Assembly: GCA_002448235.1 (NCBI GenBank)
Contig: DIXF01000008.1
Location: 146,589 to 210,588 of the forward strand
Direction of reading: 5' to 3'
Length of the DNA stretch: 64,000 nt
DNA from: Syntrophaceae bacterium UBA6087
GTDB lineage: Bacteria; Desulfobacterota; Desulfomonilia; UBA1062
The translations under genes and the position numbers were made by a program. Every line of letters starts with the position of its first letter. Position 1 is the stretch's first letter. Shown piece by piece: positions 1 through 8,212 of this stretch. The notes under the pieces were generated by a model that ran no database searches, was not told where the DNA came from, and saw only the letters and a list, made by a program, of their open reading frames with translations.

Positions 1-411
1 TTCCATGGCATCTCTAAACTTTTCCCGGTCTTCGGCCTTGTGGATGACCTCGGGCGTGGCGCCGATCATCTCGACGCCGAATTTTTCGAGGACCCCCATG
101 GAGGCTACCTGTATGGATACATTGAGGCCCGTCTGTCCGCCAAGGGTCGGCAGCATGGCATCGGGCCTTTCAATCTCGATGATCCGGGCCACGACTTCCG
201 GGGTGATAGGCTCGATATACGTCCTGTCGGCAAGGTCGGGATCGGTCATGATGGTCGCGGGGTTCGAGTTGATCAGCACGACCTCGTAGCCCTCTTCTTT
301 GAGGGCCTTGCATGCCTGGACTCCTGAATAATCGAATTCGCATGCCTGCGAGATGACGATGGGTCCGCTGCCGATGATGAGGATCTTTCTGAGGTCAGTC
401 CGTTTGGGCAT
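1..411 (-). CDS. carB: carbamoyl-phosphate synthase large subunit (N-terminal part)
   Basis: Only the first 137 codons lie in the window; the gene runs off the left edge (the family is usually about 1,070 residues). The protein starts MPKRTDLRKILIIGSGPIVI and continues with the ACEFDYSG motif and a NSNPATIMTDP-type segment, which are diagnostic of the first ATP-grasp half of CarB. It would use bicarbonate, two ATP and ammonia channelled from CarA to make carbamoyl phosphate for pyrimidines and arginine. AGGAG lies about 5 nt before the ATG. carA is on the same strand about 7.8 kb upstream, so the two subunits are separated by the glm cassette. A 10-bp hairpin lies about 60 nt upstream of the start. 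Confidence 0.97.
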   Translation of the reverse strand, partial: MPKRTDLRKILIIGSGPIVISQACEFDYSGVQACKALKEEGYEVVLINSNPATIMTDPDLADRTYIEPITPEVVARIIEIERPDAMLPTLGGQTGLNVSIQVASMGVLEKFGVEMIGATPEVIHKAEDREKFRDAME

Positions 412-473
412 GGTGCTCCTTGAACGTGGTTCGGCCGTTCTCTTTACCGGGGCCGTATATTACTATCAAGCAT

Positions 474-497
474 GCACCCCGTGCCTCCACGGGGTGC
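474..497. other. 10-bp hairpin in the nagB-like/carB gap
   Basis: CACCCCGTG (475-483) and CACGGGGTG (488-496) form a perfect stem, extended by one G-C pair, around a CCTC loop. It sits between the stop of the nagB-like gene and the carB start. No T-run follows on either strand, so it is not a standard intrinsic terminator. It may be a processing or attenuation hairpin. Confidence 0.5.
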
Positions 498-549
498 GAT
501 ACTATGGTGTCTTGTGTGAACTCCGCATCATCTCGCTTTGCGATGCAGG

Positions 550-1509
550 TCAGCCTACTTCCTTTATTTTAAAGCCCTTAGCGCTCAATGCCTTTTTATT
601 GGCAAGCAACTCTCTGCCGGCAATCCTGTCGAGCACATAGATCAGCTCCCCGCCGTTAGCGGCGTATGTCTGCCCATAGGAAATCGGGATCTCCGGCGTC
701 GGGTCGCCGAGCAACGACAACGTTACCGGCTCGATTTTGCGCTCACCGTTTGCCAGGAGGATGACGGTCTTTGCCTTGTAGACAAGCTCTGCCCCCATGG
801 ATATGGCATAGTTGGGAGAATCCTTCTTTGCGGCGAAGTGGCCGTCGGCCACCGCGTTCGTGACCGTATTGTCATCGAGTTTGACGAGCATGACGCTGCT
901 TCCCTTGAAGGGGATGCCGGATTCATGGAAGGCCACGTGTCCTCTGCCGCCGACGCCGATGATCTGCAGGTCTATGCCGCCCATTTTCTTGATCTTTCCG
1001 GCGTAGCCGTCCAGAATCTCTTTTTTCACCCATTTCAGGTATTTGGACTTTGGGTTGTTGCCGATGCAGATCGACTTTCCCTTGTCTGTCCCTTTTGCTT
1101 CCCAGTCGTTCGGGTTGGCCTTCAATTCCGCTATGAGCTTCTTTTGTTCGACCAGCGAGCCATAGGGCACGTTGGTCTCGATGAACTTATTTTTCAGAAG
1201 GCTGAAGAATTCCTGAATCATGAAATACGCATAGCTCTCGGGATGCATGACGCGGTGCTGGACATTGTCGCCCGGCAGGCCGACATACTCGTCCAGGTTG
1301 AAGCTCCGGCAGGCCCTGGAATCGAATTCGCCCTTGTTGGCCGCCTTTGCGAGGTGCTTGTAGAGCCCTGTAGGAGAGTTGCCTGTTGCAAGCCCGAGAA
1401 CTGCCTCTTTTTTTTGTTTCAATACCGCCTGTATCTTCTTTTTGGCGATATCTGCAGCGGCTTCGCTCAATGCTGCGAAATCCTCTGCAACGATGACCTG
1501 TATCCCCAT
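550..1509 (-). CDS. NagB-family glucosamine-6-phosphate isomerase/deaminase-like protein
   Basis: A 319-residue protein of the NagB/RpiA/phosphogluconolactonase fold, longer than typical NagB (about 266) because of an extra segment around residues 120-175. It carries the phosphate loop ATGNSPTGLY (41-50) and FNLDEYVGL with the usual catalytic Asp73. The active-site loop that normally reads DGHIAFNE is RGHVAFHE here: His191 and Glu196 are kept, but the Asp before the Gly-His is Arg189. Deaminase activity may therefore be altered or lost. The gene is the last of the glm cassette (glmS, glmU-like, glmM, this gene). AGGAGG precedes the ATG by 9 nt. Inference: it acts on glucosamine-6-phosphate or a related sugar phosphate, possibly in the isomerase direction or as a regulator. 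Confidence 0.8.
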   Translation of the reverse strand: MGIQVIVAEDFAALSEAAADIAKKKIQAVLKQKKEAVLGLATGNSPTGLYKHLAKAANKGEFDSRACRSFNLDEYVGLPGDNVQHRVMHPESYAYFMIQEFFSLLKNKFIETNVPYGSLVEQKKLIAELKANPNDWEAKGTDKGKSICIGNNPKSKYLKWVKKEILDGYAGKIKKMGGIDLQIIGVGGRGHVAFHESGIPFKGSSVMLVKLDDNTVTNAVADGHFAAKKDSPNYAISMGAELVYKAKTVILLANGERKIEPVTLSLLGDPTPEIPISYGQTYAANGGELIYVLDRIAGRELLANKKALSAKGFKIKEVG

Positions 1510-1554
1510 GTTTTAAAGCCTCCTCTCTTTATAAGTGTTGTAGTATGATCTTAA

Positions 1555-2919
1555 TCACACTGCCTCACTCATTCCAAGCACCTTTTCCACAAGCTCTGCC
1601 AGTTGTGTGCAATAATTCTCCGTGACGGCAGCCGTCGGTCCTTCGACCATAACCCGGCACATATTCTGCGTCCCGGAATAGCGGATCAGGACGCGCCCTT
1701 CGTCGCCGAGCTCTTTCTCCGCCTGGGTGATTGCATCTTTGAGCTCCGGGACCGTGTTTATGTCCGGCTTGCTCTTCACGTTCACATTGATCAGCTTCTG
1801 AGGGAAGACGTCCATCATCCTTGCGAGCTCGGACAGCGGCTTGCCTGCCTTTGCCATTGCTGCAACGAGCTGCATGGCAGTCAGGATGCCGTCGCCCGTG
1901 GTGTGGTGGTTGAGGAAGATCATGTGACCCGACTCTTCACCGCCTATGATGCCGCCCATACCGAGCATATCCTCGAGAACGTAGCGGTCCCCGACCTTTG
2001 AGGCGTGATGCTTGAAGCCGTACTTTTTGCACGCCACCCTCAGGCCGAGATTGCTCATTACCGTGCTCACCAGGAGGTCGTTCTTCAGCTTTCCCTCTTC
2101 TTTGAGCATCTTGGCGCAGATGAGGAGGATCTGGTCTCCGGTAATCTCATTCCCTTTTTCATCGACCGCGATGAGCCGGTCGCCGTCCCCGTCAAAGGCG
2201 AGACCTATGGCCGCACCGTTTTCAAGAACCTTCTTCTTCAGGTCACCGGTATGCTGGGAGCCGCACTTGTCATTGATGTTCAATCCGTTGGGAGTATGGT
2301 GAATGACGTCCACATCGGCGCCGAACTCGGTGAACGCCTCCGGCGCGACCCTGTACGTTGCACCGTTGGCCGTGTCCAGGACCATCTTCATCCCTTCCAT
2401 AGACAGATCGCGGGGGAAGGTGTTTTTCAGGAAAACGACGTAGCGCCCGTTCACATCCTCCATGCGATAGGCCTGTCCCATATCTTTCGACGGGGGCAGG
2501 TAATCGGACAGCTTGCCTCCCAGCATGAGGTCTTCGATGGTATTTTCCTGTTCGTCCGAAAGCTTGAACCCATTGCCGCTGAAGATCTTGATCCCGTTAT
2601 CTTCAAAGGGGTTGTGGGAAGCGGATATGACGATGCCCGCATCGGCCCGCATGCTGTTCGCAATAAAGGCGATGCCCGGTGTGGGGAGCACGCCGACCAG
2701 GTAGGGATTCCCCCCCATGGACGTTATGCCTGCTTCAAGCGAGCTTTCGAGCATGTAGCCCGAAATGCGCGTGTCTTTACCGATGATGATCTTTGTGCGG
2801 TGGTGTTCTTTTCTCAGAAGGTAAGTCACTGCCTGGCCGACCTTGAAAGCGATATCCGCAGTCATGGGGTAGCGATTTGCCTCACCGCGTATCCCGTCCG
2901 TACCGAAAAGTTTACCCAT
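1555..2919 (-). CDS. glmM: phosphoglucosamine mutase
   Basis: A 454-residue alpha-D-phosphohexomutase converting glucosamine-6-phosphate to glucosamine-1-phosphate for peptidoglycan and lipopolysaccharide precursors. It opens with MGKLFGTDGIRG, typical of GlmM. It has the phosphoserine loop SASHNP (active Ser101), the metal loop DGDGDR (243-248), the sugar-binding GGEESGH motif and the C-terminal phosphate-binding RYSGTQ. Length and motif order match the family. AGGAGG lies 5 nt before the ATG. It is 31 bp downstream of the GlmU-like gene and 45 bp upstream of the NagB-like gene on the same strand, so it is almost certainly cotranscribed with glmS. Confidence 0.96.
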   Translation of the reverse strand: MGKLFGTDGIRGEANRYPMTADIAFKVGQAVTYLLRKEHHRTKIIIGKDTRISGYMLESSLEAGITSMGGNPYLVGVLPTPGIAFIANSMRADAGIVISASHNPFEDNGIKIFSGNGFKLSDEQENTIEDLMLGGKLSDYLPPSKDMGQAYRMEDVNGRYVVFLKNTFPRDLSMEGMKMVLDTANGATYRVAPEAFTEFGADVDVIHHTPNGLNINDKCGSQHTGDLKKKVLENGAAIGLAFDGDGDRLIAVDEKGNEITGDQILLICAKMLKEEGKLKNDLLVSTVMSNLGLRVACKKYGFKHHASKVGDRYVLEDMLGMGGIIGGEESGHMIFLNHHTTGDGILTAMQLVAAMAKAGKPLSELARMMDVFPQKLINVNVKSKPDINTVPELKDAITQAEKELGDEGRVLIRYSGTQNMCRVMVEGPTAAVTENYCTQLAELVEKVLGMSEAV

Positions 2920-2950
2920 CGAATCCTCCTTTTATAGTAGGGTTTACGTT

Positions 2951-4204
2951 TTATTGTTTCTGGAACAGCTTCAGGCCTGGCATATCGGTCGAGACCGCCT
3001 TGCAGTAACCGGCCACAACGCTTTCCAGCCATTTTGTACCTTGGGAAGAGACATCTGCGGGCAGTCCCTGTATGGTTTCTACATAACTGCCGGGGCCTCC
3101 CTGCACAGCCTTGTCCAATCCGGCGAGGAACTCCGCCCTCAACATCCTTGTCTGCGAACTCGGAGCTGCATCTCCTTCGAATATTCCCTGGACCTTATGA
3201 ATATTGTTTCCTATCTCGTTCCTCAAGCGCACTGCTTCTTCCGATTGGGAAGGGACTGAAGTTTTGGCCCTCTTGGCCATCGCCTCCAGCCTTTTCAGCC
3301 GTTCTTTCCTTGCCAGTGAGACTTTGTCGAGGAGCCCCGCATAGACGAGCGGGCCGAGTTCCCTGCCGTCGAGGAAGGGCTTCCGCACGTGAATGTACCA
3401 CTCCTGCAAAGCGTAAAGGTTTGCGAGATAAACGATATTGCTTTCCACAATACGGAGCAGGTTCGGATACAGAGCGGGCATATAATCCTTGATGCACCCG
3501 GGTTTTGTCTCGACCGCGATGAGCTTGTTGTCCCCGGTGCAGTCTTCCCTCAGTATCGAGCCTGCAGCAACGACGTTTCCGAAGCCCATGCGCAGCGGCC
3601 CCACGATTCCCCCTTGCCCTCCCAGGAATATGGCAGGCTGGTTCAGCATGACGCCCCTGGGCACGTCGCCGAAAAGGGAGGGGGTCGTCTTGTCCCCGTC
3701 AGGGGTGAAATTGAAGTGAATGTAAGAGCTTCCCACCTCGCTGTGATCCTTCCGGCTGGTCCCCCCGGACATGAGGCAGTCGCAGAAGTTGATGAGGCTG
3801 CCAAGGGTGACGAAGGGAAAGAGGATGGTCTGTTTGAGGCCGACGCAATGGGCCCCGCCCGCTTCCTCTTCCAGGATGGATCCTTCACGGACGTGGGCGC
3901 CCAAACCCAGGTTCGACTTGTCCAAGAATACGGATTTGCTGAAATAGCCACCCTTGAGCTCCACGTCCTGGCCGATCTGGCAGTTCTCGATCGTGACAGG
4001 CCCTTCACGGCCTATCTGTGCCCCTGACGATATGACCGTATCCTTGCCGTATATCCTGCACCCGGGAAAGATCTTGACCTTACTTGCGGAAATCCGGTCG
4101 ACGTCGACCTCGTTGCCGATATCGAGCGTCAGGGGGTTTGGGATGTCGACCCCCTTTTCGATCATCTGCACGATTTTCTCGTGGCATTGCGGCTTCAAGT
4201 CCAT
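2951..4204 (-). CDS. GlmU-like left-handed beta-helix acyltransferase, no uridylyltransferase domain
   Basis: A 417-residue protein. Residues about 20-240 show the hexapeptide-repeat character of a left-handed beta-helix (for example ISSGAQIGREGPVTIENC and VELKGGYFSKSVFLDKS). A GlmU-like segment near 155-215 (GSSYIHFNFTPDGDKT, then GGQGGIVGP) resembles the acetyl-CoA and substrate loops of GlmU. The Rossmann-like N-terminal nucleotidyltransferase of bifunctional GlmU is absent, and about 170 residues of mostly helical sequence follow the helix. Its place between glmS and glmM suggests glucosamine-1-phosphate N-acetylation; the uridylyltransferase step would then need another gene outside the window. 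A related role on a sugar nucleotide is possible. Confidence 0.75.
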   Translation of the reverse strand: MDLKPQCHEKIVQMIEKGVDIPNPLTLDIGNEVDVDRISASKVKIFPGCRIYGKDTVISSGAQIGREGPVTIENCQIGQDVELKGGYFSKSVFLDKSNLGLGAHVREGSILEEEAGGAHCVGLKQTILFPFVTLGSLINFCDCLMSGGTSRKDHSEVGSSYIHFNFTPDGDKTTPSLFGDVPRGVMLNQPAIFLGGQGGIVGPLRMGFGNVVAAGSILREDCTGDNKLIAVETKPGCIKDYMPALYPNLLRIVESNIVYLANLYALQEWYIHVRKPFLDGRELGPLVYAGLLDKVSLARKERLKRLEAMAKRAKTSVPSQSEEAVRLRNEIGNNIHKVQGIFEGDAAPSSQTRMLRAEFLAGLDKAVQGGPGSYVETIQGLPADVSSQGTKWLESVVAGYCKAVSTDMPGLKLFQKQ

Positions 4205-4290
4205 CTAATCCTCCTCACACCGTGGTATAGAAACCGAAAAAAGTGAATGAAAAAAGCAGCGAGCCGAAACTGCGTTCACATCCTTCCGTT

Positions 4291-7200
4291 TCATGAGCTT
4301 CTGAATCTTTCGAATATCATGTTTTTGATAACTTCGACATCCTCTCCCAGAAGCACCCTGAAAGACAGATCCTCAAGGTACTCGTCGCTCCAGGCGACAT
4401 TGTACTCGTCGATGAGGTTCTTGATATCGCTGTACTTCTCTCCCAGGAGCTCTTTCTTCTGTTCGATGTCCATTGCCTCGTTGTATTCTACGTGGAGCAG
4501 AAGAAGGTGTTCCACAACTTTAAGACTGTTGAGAAGCGGGATGACGATAATGGAGGCATGGTCCGATTTCCCCTCCCCGGCATAGACATCCCCGGTACGG
4601 ACGATGGTCCTTTTGGAGCCCATGAGGGGGCCGGTGGCGGTAAATCTCGAGGGCATGCCTTCGGCGACACCTTTCTTCTTCAAGACTGTTATGGTGGATG
4701 AATCATTCGGCTTACCCTGACCATCGAGACCCCGGATAACGTAAAGGGTGTAGCCGTTGATCTTCGTTACGGCCTCCTGAAGGCGTTTTAAGGTGAGGCC
4801 GCCTCTTGCGGGGATTTTCTCGATGGTGAACGAGAGTTCTTCGAGCGCATCGAAGATGATGCCCCGGGGAGGCTCGATACGTCTGCTCGTGCCTACGGTC
4901 ACGGTCTTTGCCTGGTGCCGGATCGCATCTACGGGCCGGGAGAGCTCTTCGATGGCCTTGCCGATGGTTATGTCGAGCTTGTCGATGGGTGAAGAAGTCG
5001 GCTTGAGCTCATCGTACTCGGTCCAGAAATCTTCCAGGGGCAGCTTGCCGGTAGCATATTTCAGGAGAAGGGCGATATCGGTGGCGGTCTCGACGTTCAT
5101 CGTGGAAAGGACCCCGGACCTTCTCCAGGAATGGAACACGGAGGAGAAGTCCTCTACCGCACGGTGCAGGGCCTGGTCTTCGAAAGTCTCGTACAGGGAA
5201 AGCCCGTTTTTTTCCTGATTCCGGGTGATTTCTGCGAGGTTCGATCTGAAGGCCTTGAATGCGCCGGCCTGTGAATCGAGGCTGCACGCCGCATAGTAGC
5301 CCCAGATGTGGCCTACGAGGGTATTGAGGATTACGGAAAGCGGAAACGAGGATCTGGGAACAGGGATCACGGAATCGGCGATCTTGCCGAAGCGGCGTTC
5401 TCCTTCATCCGCGATGACCACCACGCTCGATGCGTGTGCATGGAATATAGCCACGTCCTTGATGATATCCTGGAGCACCATCTCCGGGCTGCCGGCTGAG
5501 CAGACAAGAATGAGGGGCTCCGAAGACAGGTCGATATGCTTCTTGTCCTCGATGATATCCGAGGAGATGGTCTTGTAGCAGAGCTCGCTGAGCTTGATCC
5601 GTATCTCGTCAGAGGCGACCTTGTTGGCGCCGCTTCCCACGACCGCCCAGTATTTCTTTTTTCTCACCAGGTCCCACGCGGACTTTCTGATGGTTTCCCT
5701 GTCGGCAATGACCTTCTGCATCATCTTCGAAGCCTTCTCGAGATTTTTAATCTCCTCGGAAATCCTTTCTTTCGGGAGTGCTTCTAAGAGCTGGGCAACA
5801 AAGAGCGCGAGGATGTAGCCCGCGGTGATCTGGGAATAGAATGCCTTGGTGGATGCCACCGACATCTCGATGTCCCGGCCGTCGCTCGTATAGAAGACCC
5901 CGTCCACCTTTGTCGTGATGTCGGACTGCCTTCTGTTCACGATGGCGATGAGATGGGCGCCCCTCTTTTTCGCCATGGCCACGGCCCTGTTGGTATCGGT
6001 GGTGGTGCCCGACTGGGTGATGGCGATGACAAGAGAGCCGGACATGTCGTCGTCGAGGCAGAACCCGCTCAGATCGGATGCCTTCTTCGCATGTATCGAG
6101 ATGCCTGTGCGTTTCAGGTAGAGCGAGAGGGCTTCTGCGATTGCTGCGCCCGCGATGGCCGCCGTCCCCTGCCCCACGACATAGATGGTCCTGATATGGC
6201 CCGAGGCGAGCGCATCTCTGGTCTTTTGCGGCACGACCCCCTCGTCGAGGTTGAAGGTGACGCCCCGGCCTTCTCTGACAAGGTATTTCCCCCGCATGGT
6301 CTTTCTTATGGACTCGGGGGCATCGAGTATTTCTTTGAGGAGATAGTGGGTGTACTTACCCCGGTCTATATCGCGGGTGGTTATCTCGGCGCTCTGCACG
6401 TCATGCTGTCCGAGTTCGAGGGGATAGCCGTCATAGTACATGGCCTCGATGCCTTCCAGACCCGTTCCATTGCTGCTGTGCAGGATGAATATCTGTCCCC
6501 TGCTTCGTTCGTCTCCCGAGACCCGCTCGCTTTCTCCATCCATCTTGATGAAGAAGGGCGTCTCTTCCACCAGGCCGTAGATCTCGGAAGAGATCAGGTA
6601 CTGCTTCTCGCAGAGACCTACATAGATCGACTGGCCGCTGCCTTTCTGGCCCAGAAAGATCTTGCCGGGTTCGAGGTTGCTCTGCACGGCAATGGCATGG
6701 GAGCCATGAAAATCGTTCAGTGCCCTCCTGAACGCTTCTTTGAGGTCGTGGCCGTCAAAGAGATACCGCTCTATCTGCAACGGGATGATCTTGGTGTCCG
6801 TGGTCACCCGCGAATCGATGGCGGCATGCCGCGAAAGGAGCGAATCCTTCAGGGCCGGATAATTATCGATGTCGCCGTTCAGGACAGCGCTGATAGTCCA
6901 GTTGCCCGTGCCGTAGAACGGATATTTCTTCAAGGAAGAGGTGTAATCACACGGGTCTTCCATGGAACCTGCGGCAGCGAAATTATTCACCGGGTGGCAG
7001 TTGGCCTCATTGATGGCCCCGACAGAGGCCCATCTCGTATGGGCGAGATACATCTGGTTGTCAGGGGCATGCTCGAGCACGAGGCGGATGAGGGGATCTT
7101 CCTGTATGGATTTTCTCAGGCACCTCGTGTTGTCTCCGAGATCGCCCGCGATCTGGGCCGTCTTGTACGTGAAGATCAGGGAATCGGGGGAGAGGCTGAT

Positions 7201-8001
7201 GGACCTGTCCCAGAGGTCGCCCGGAGTGCAGCGCTGCATGAAATCTTCATAGAGGCCTGCTCCCTTGATCTTGTCGATGAGCTTCTTGATCGCTCTCGTA
7301 TTTGCGAACTGGAATGCCGTCTGGATGCCGCAGGAGTCCCTTCCCCTCACCTCAAGGCGGTCCAGCGCATTTAAGGTGAAGTTGATCCGCTGATACTTCT
7401 CGAACGCATCAACCGAGGAAAGGGCTTCATTCCCTGAGAGAAGGGGGATCTTCTCCTGGTTCCTGAAGACATCCTCCTTCAATCCCCAGGAGATGTCCTT
7501 GAGGTGGATGAGGCATTTCGTCAGGATCTCCAGGTCCCGAGAAGAGAAAGACGTGGCATTCTCCTCCAGCAGACTCTCCTCGGCATCGATGAACTCGCTC
7601 AGGTCTGTGCAGAGCTTCCCGAGCCGGTCTAAAGATTTCAGGTGAAAGAGCTTCCACTGGTTTTCCGGGCTCTGCTTCAGTCCGTAGAGATCCCTATCAA
7701 ATGCGGCGAGCACCGCCGGGTTGAGATAATCCTTTGGCTCAAAGGATCCTGAAAGGATCTTATCGAGCGATTTTTCCCGAACCTGTCCGAAGTGATCGGA
7801 GAACTTTTCCAGGTTGTGATCGGCATGGGGTACGTCTTTGCTTTTGATAACCAGGACACCTGCAAGACCGCAACAGAGTACGTCGGGCATGTGCGGAAAG
7901 AGTATAATACTCCTGCCGGGCAGGAGCTCGGGGTTGCGCCCGATATAAAAACACCATTTCCCTGCATTCTGCATAAGGGTACTGATCAAGCTTTTTATCA
8001 T
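4291..8001 (-). CDS. glmS: very large glutamine-fructose-6-phosphate aminotransferase (GlmS-like)
   Basis: The frame encodes 1,236 residues, about twice normal GlmS (about 609). It has a class II glutaminase domain: CGLAGV with catalytic Cys44, then RLEVRGRDSCGI (216-227), HTRWASVG (321-328) and NGD (375-377). Two SIS sugar-isomerase domains follow (about 600-740 with TQSGTTTDT, and about 780-900), then a C-terminal extension of about 290 residues. About 165 residues are inserted in the glutaminase domain between CGLAGV and RLEVRG, where normal GlmS has about 25. The catalytic Cys must be N-terminal in this enzyme class, so the 43 preceding residues would need removal; an in-frame ATG at 7890 would leave a 6-residue propeptide. 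No strong ribosome-binding site marks either start. Codons 1-43 are one copy of a duplicated element. Confidence 0.88.
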   Translation of the reverse strand: MIKSLISTLMQNAGKWCFYIGRNPELLPGRSIILFPHMPDVLCCGLAGVLVIKSKDVPHADHNLEKFSDHFGQVREKSLDKILSGSFEPKDYLNPAVLAAFDRDLYGLKQSPENQWKLFHLKSLDRLGKLCTDLSEFIDAEESLLEENATSFSSRDLEILTKCLIHLKDISWGLKEDVFRNQEKIPLLSGNEALSSVDAFEKYQRINFTLNALDRLEVRGRDSCGIQTAFQFANTRAIKKLIDKIKGAGLYEDFMQRCTPGDLWDRSISLSPDSLIFTYKTAQIAGDLGDNTRCLRKSIQEDPLIRLVLEHAPDNQMYLAHTRWASVGAINEANCHPVNNFAAAGSMEDPCDYTSSLKKYPFYGTGNWTISAVLNGDIDNYPALKDSLLSRHAAIDSRVTTDTKIIPLQIERYLFDGHDLKEAFRRALNDFHGSHAIAVQSNLEPGKIFLGQKGSGQSIYVGLCEKQYLISSEIYGLVEETPFFIKMDGESERVSGDERSRGQIFILHSSNGTGLEGIEAMYYDGYPLELGQHDVQSAEITTRDIDRGKYTHYLLKEILDAPESIRKTMRGKYLVREGRGVTFNLDEGVVPQKTRDALASGHIRTIYVVGQGTAAIAGAAIAEALSLYLKRTGISIHAKKASDLSGFCLDDDMSGSLVIAITQSGTTTDTNRAVAMAKKRGAHLIAIVNRRQSDITTKVDGVFYTSDGRDIEMSVASTKAFYSQITAGYILALFVAQLLEALPKERISEEIKNLEKASKMMQKVIADRETIRKSAWDLVRKKKYWAVVGSGANKVASDEIRIKLSELCYKTISSDIIEDKKHIDLSSEPLILVCSAGSPEMVLQDIIKDVAIFHAHASSVVVIADEGERRFGKIADSVIPVPRSSFPLSVILNTLVGHIWGYYAACSLDSQAGAFKAFRSNLAEITRNQEKNGLSLYETFEDQALHRAVEDFSSVFHSWRRSGVLSTMNVETATDIALLLKYATGKLPLEDFWTEYDELKPTSSPIDKLDITIGKAIEELSRPVDAIRHQAKTVTVGTSRRIEPPRGIIFDALEELSFTIEKIPARGGLTLKRLQEAVTKINGYTLYVIRGLDGQGKPNDSSTITVLKKKGVAEGMPSRFTATGPLMGSKRTIVRTGDVYAGEGKSDHASIIVIPLLNSLKVVEHLLLLHVEYNEAMDIEQKKELLGEKYSDIKNLIDEYNVAWSDEYLEDLSFRVLLGEDVEVIKNMIFERFRSS
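7873..8001 (-). repeat. carA-glmS duplicated element, copy A (overlaps glmS 5' end)
   Basis: This 129-nt segment aligns without gaps to 8082-8210 (91 of 129 positions identical by my hand count). Invariant blocks on the minus strand include AGTACCCT, AATGCAGGGAA, ATCGGGC, CTGCCCGGCAG and TTTCCG. It can fold: CTCCTGC/GCAGGAG around CCG, then GAGTA/TACTC, both enclosed by TCGGG/CCCGA. It is in frame with, and immediately upstream of, the GlmS catalytic Cys. Confidence 0.7.
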
Positions 8002-8081
8002 ATTATATCTCTATGTGGGGACGGCCTTCAGTTTCCGTGTCCCATGATAGTATGTTTTATCGCCATCTTGCAATAGAAAAT

Positions 8082-8210
8082 CAAGAGGATATCGGGTATG
8101 AGCGGAAATGATGTAGTCATTCTGCCGGGCAGCAGATGAGGGTAATGCCCGATGCGGTATCTCCAATTCCCTGCATTCCGAACTAGGGTACTGGTCACGG
8201 TTTTCATCAT
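8082..8210 (-). repeat. carA-glmS duplicated element, copy B
   Basis: Starts 2 nt after the carA stop codon with ATGATG and stays open for 61 codons (to 8028). The frame aligns residue by residue with the first 43 codons of glmS (shared STL, NAG-W, IG, LLPGR, FP and PD), then diverges and stops. Many differences change the amino acid, so constraint looks more like RNA or DNA than protein. CTGC/GCAG and AATGA/TCATT hairpins and the enclosing TCGGG/CCCGA pairing are present as in copy A. Confidence 0.7.
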
Positions 8211-8212
8211 GT

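Noticed and set aside
538..1548. 336-codon plus-strand frame
   Set aside because: It lies entirely opposite the NagB-like gene and shows no protein-family pattern.
5953..7374. 473-codon plus-strand frame
   Set aside because: Shadow of glmS; its composition reflects the opposite coding strand.
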